Shown one piece after another: positions 3,666 through 6,211 of a stretch of DNA of 6,211 nucleotides (positions are counted from its first letter, which is position 1; the number at the start of each line of letters is the position of its first letter). The notes beneath the pieces were generated by a model. That model worked only from the letters and a program-made list of their open reading frames with translations, did no database searches and was not told where the DNA came from. This stretch comes from Acidobacteriota bacterium (GTDB lineage Bacteria; Acidobacteriota; Terriglobia; UBA7540): the NCBI GenBank assembly GCA_021784615.1, contig JAJYHU010000336.1:1-6211 (forward strand), written 5' to 3'. The position numbers and the translations under genes were made by a program.

Positions 3666-6211
3666 CTAACCCGCACGTAAACGTACCGGAATACGCATGA
3701 CGGGCAGATTGGTGCCTTCGATGATCAGATTGCCTTGGATGGCGCCAGTGAATGTCGCAGGCATCCGGAAGTCCACTAGCACACTTTTCTTTTCATCCGG
3801 AAAGAGGTCGAAGTAGTTGTCGTCATACATCACGACGTGGGGTTGACGACGAGGATCTTGCCAATCCATTCGAAGACGCACGAGCCGGGCAAAGCGTTTG
3901 CCGTTCGTAATTTCCACAACAAAACTCCCGGCGTTGTCCTTAGGCGTCGCCTCAATCCTGGCGGGTGACACGTTCGCGTTCGCCGAAGGCTGTTCCTTCA
4001 GCAACTGCATAAGCGGCTTGTTGCTGGGCGCCACGGCCGCGTAACGGTACTCCGGATTTTGACCGAGCGCCTCCATCAGCATTTGTCCATAGAGCGCGAA
4101 CCAGACCGGCTCCGGCTCCGGGCGCGTTGGTGTGAATCCCATAAAAACTAAAGTACGGCCCTTGCCATAGTGACCCACCACCAGCAACGGCCAGTCGCGA
4201 AATTTCATGATGGTTTGGCTGCCTTCCTTCGGCTGAACCTCGTTAAAATCCGGAATGCCCGTTTCCTTCAGTCCGGCATCTGTCCAGCCCCGTGCGAACA
4301 CGCGCACGTCCTTGCTGGAATTGAGCAGATTGAGATCGTCACGGCCCTGGCGGACCTCTACGGGAAGCACCTCCGCCAGCTTCGTGAAATCGAGGCACGC
4401 CCCGACGCCGTCGCCGCCATGAAAGCTCCTGTTGCCACCGGTGTGAATGAAGCTCACACCCTGCCGGACAGCTTGGGCCAGTCCTTCAGCCATATCGTCA
4501 TCGAGCACTTTCCACAAGGCCTCGAACGACGCCAGCCAGACCACGTCGTACTTCTGGAGCAAAGTTTCCGGCTGCCGCAATTCTGCAAAACGGTCCAGAC
4601 GATCTTCATTGATCTCATCTGTATCCACTCCCAATCCCTGCAAGTGGACGGCGATAGGCTTTGCAAACCTCTTGATCCCTATCAGGAGGAGGCGGCACTG
4701 TCTGTTGAGCTTGGGCACGTCATCAAGAATTGGCACGGAAGGCTTGGGTACTGCCTTGAGGTAAATGGTGGTGTCGGCAGCCAGATTCCCGCCCTGCTGG
4801 CGCGCTGTCACACGCAAGGCGAACACCTGCGCACCTTTGACCTCCGGGACCGTCCAATTCATGACGCCGACTGTTCTGCTCTCATCGGGCCCTACCGCGG
4901 TCTGAATGGAACGGGAATAGATCTGCCGGCCAGTCAGTTCGCGCACCTCGCAGTGGACGTCCAGGGGAATCTCGAACCGGTGATCGTTCACGACCCACAC
5001 GGGGATATGCAAGGCTCGCCCTGCCACTTGCGGCTCGAGTTCATCTTTGATGGCCAGGCTCACGGCCAGAGGCGCCATGGAGCGTTTGAAGGCGTAATAA
5101 GCCATTGTTGGTACTTGATCGAAGTCCAGAAATCCGCCGTAGAGGCCGGGCGCGTGATCCTTGTATTCCCACCACCGGATGCCTTGGATGGGATTGTATT
5201 TCTTCCGGCGCATTGCGTCCGTGGCGTATCGCATGATGAAAGCCTGATAGATCTGCGAGGCCTCGACCATTTCCTGAGGGGACCGCCAGTCGCCGTCCAC
5301 CATCTTCTGCGGCCAAAACAACATGCTGTGGAACGAAGGGACCGTCCCCAAAGGACCAATGTAACCATACGCGTTGATATCGATCGGCAGATAATACCAG
5401 GCGGCCCGCCGCGGATTCTGATCCGACCACAGCTCGCGGGGTGAGAGCATCTTTGCGAGATTCTCGTATGAAGGCATCGCGTCGCAGCCGTATTCAGAAA
5501 CAAAAGCGGGTTGGAAATCAAAGAAGTCCTGATAACTTCCACTCTCCGTTACGCCCGCCTCCGCGGCCGACCACAGATGTTCCTCAGCAAAGTTACAATA
5601 GCTGGGCTGGTAAATAACTCCGGGGTCCAGCTGCTCGACCACGCGCTCCATGCCGTCGTAAAGGGGGCCATAGTACTTTGACCACCGAGTCCATCGGGAC
5701 TCCGCGAACGGAGACCAAATTACGATCGACGGATGGTTCCGAAGCTCACGGACCTCCTTGCTTCCTTGCTCAAAGAACATCTTCAAAAAGGGCTCGCGGC
5801 GCGGGGACTCGGGATCGATAGCATAAAGCGGGCCGGGCTGGTTGAAGGGCATCTGAATGAACACCATGATGCCGAGCTCGTCACAGAGTTCATAAAAACT
5901 GGGCTTCTCCACAACCGTGTGATTCACAATAAAATTAGCATTGGCGGCGCGGAGCAGGCGAAGATCCGTTTCGTAGGTGGTGCGGGTGTTCTGCGAGAGG
6001 TAATAATGCCCCATGGGATACCACGCCCCCTTCACGAGGAGATGTTTGCCGTTCAGCCAATAGCTCTGGTCGGCTTTCCGAGCGACGGTCCGGATGCCGA
6101 AAATCGTCTCATGACGGTCCTCCGTTCGCTCCGCTCCTCCGGATAGCCTCGCGAAGAGTTTATAAAGATTTGGCGAGCCAAGGTCCCAGCTCCACCAAAG
6201 CTTGGCATCCT
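3666..6211 (-). CDS. Family 2 glycoside hydrolase, beta-mannosidase / exo-glucosaminidase type, with amidotransferase-like domain (5' end outside window)
   Basis: The frame is open from the right edge, so the true N-terminus, any signal peptide and the sugar-binding domain are missing; 847 residues remain. A GTG at 6035 is internal, because the sequence before it (KLWWSWDLGSPNLY, fragment residues 3-16) is a conserved GH2 segment. Residues about 45-375 form the TIM barrel. NHPSIVIWSPFAES (158-171) places Glu170 at the acid/base position, and SEYG (238-241) places Glu239 as nucleophile. An Ig-like domain follows at about 380-490. Residues about 495-720 resemble a class I glutamine amidotransferase-like fold (YDVVWLASFEALW, FIHTGG, VGHYGKGRTLVFMG) without an obvious nucleophilic Cys. 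The last domain (about 758-845) has the mannosidase Ig-like pattern YDDNYFDLFPDE. The exact substrate cannot be told; beta-mannoside, glucosaminide or galactoside are all possible. The gene faces the ilv-proC run tail to tail and is probably unrelated in function. Confidence 0.88.
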   Translation of the reverse strand, partial: DAKLWWSWDLGSPNLYKLFARLSGGAERTEDRHETIFGIRTVARKADQSYWLNGKHLLVKGAWYPMGHYYLSQNTRTTYETDLRLLRAANANFIVNHTVVEKPSFYELCDELGIMVFIQMPFNQPGPLYAIDPESPRREPFLKMFFEQGSKEVRELRNHPSIVIWSPFAESRWTRWSKYYGPLYDGMERVVEQLDPGVIYQPSYCNFAEEHLWSAAEAGVTESGSYQDFFDFQPAFVSEYGCDAMPSYENLAKMLSPRELWSDQNPRRAAWYYLPIDINAYGYIGPLGTVPSFHSMLFWPQKMVDGDWRSPQEMVEASQIYQAFIMRYATDAMRRKKYNPIQGIRWWEYKDHAPGLYGGFLDFDQVPTMAYYAFKRSMAPLAVSLAIKDELEPQVAGRALHIPVWVVNDHRFEIPLDVHCEVRELTGRQIYSRSIQTAVGPDESRTVGVMNWTVPEVKGAQVFALRVTARQQGGNLAADTTIYLKAVPKPSVPILDDVPKLNRQCRLLLIGIKRFAKPIAVHLQGLGVDTDEINEDRLDRFAELRQPETLLQKYDVVWLASFEALWKVLDDDMAEGLAQAVRQGVSFIHTGGNRSFHGGDGVGACLDFTKLAEVLPVEVRQGRDDLNLLNSSKDVRVFARGWTDAGLKETGIPDFNEVQPKEGSQTIMKFRDWPLLVVGHYGKGRTLVFMGFTPTRPEPEPVWFALYGQMLMEALGQNPEYRYAAVAPSNKPLMQLLKEQPSANANVSPARIEATPKDNAGSFVVEITNGKRFARLVRLRMDWQDPRRQPHVVMYDDNYFDLFPDEKKSVLVDFRMPATFTGAIQGNLIIEGTNLPVMRIPVRLRAG

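Noticed and set aside
3452..3676. - strand frame of 74 codons in the intergenic region
   Set aside because: It is made mostly of the palindromic repeat, overlaps the end of the hydrolase gene and has no recognisable domain.
3655..3680. tRNA T-arm-like string on the - strand (GGGTTAGATTCCC)
   Set aside because: It contains the hydrolase stop codon, and no acceptor, D or anticodon arms can be built around it.
3550..3700. Possible integron attC site (ACTTAAC at 3550-3556 matches RYYYAAC)
   Set aside because: No GTTRRRY partner occurs downstream, there is no GTT at all in 3557-3700, and no cassette gene or integrase is present.
4170..5444. Long + strand open frame of 424 codons
   Set aside because: It lies wholly antisense to the glycoside hydrolase, whose motifs are clear. 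Its translation shows no recognisable domain and no ribosome site was seen.
6033..6035. GTG as the start codon of the glycoside hydrolase
   Set aside because: The same frame continues upstream to the window edge and encodes conserved GH2 sequence (WWSWDLGSP), so the GTG is internal.

Overview
The window is a piece of bacterial chromosome made of two convergent blocks. The left block, on the + strand, is a biosynthetic gene run: the 3' part of acetolactate synthase large subunit (ilvB), a divergent acetolactate synthase small subunit (ilvN-like), ketol-acid reductoisomerase (ilvC) and pyrroline-5-carboxylate reductase (proC). The right block, on the - strand, is the 3' part of one large gene for a family 2 glycoside hydrolase of the beta-mannosidase / exo-glucosaminidase type. 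It runs off the right edge of the window. A non-coding stretch of about 300 bases separates the two blocks and carries hairpins.

The first three genes give the first two steps of branched-chain amino acid synthesis. IlvB and IlvN join two pyruvates, or pyruvate and 2-oxobutyrate. IlvC then isomerises and reduces the product to the dihydroxy acid. ProC performs the last step of proline synthesis, so it is a functionally separate passenger, or at least an unusual neighbour. All four genes point the same way with gaps of 68 to 97 bases. Each of the three complete genes has its own Shine-Dalgarno site. Co-transcription is likely but not proven, because a perfect TATAAT lies in the ilvB-ilvN gap.

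The organism is not identifiable with certainty. A moderately high GC content in the genes, a large GH2 enzyme with a fused glutamine-amidotransferase-like domain, and a compact ilvBNC run would fit Acidobacteriota or a similar polysaccharide-degrading soil lineage. This is inference only.

I see no CRISPR array, mobile element gene, tRNA or rRNA, and no sign of a wholly new system. The most interesting points are: (1) the GH2 protein keeps both catalytic glutamates but has Ala in place of the near-invariant Asn before the acid/base, and carries an amidotransferase-like domain between its two C-terminal Ig-like domains; (2) the small subunit has lost the residues that form the valine site in E. 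coli IlvH; and (3) a 69-base, two-tier hairpin lies between the convergent gene ends and looks like a dispersed palindromic repeat.
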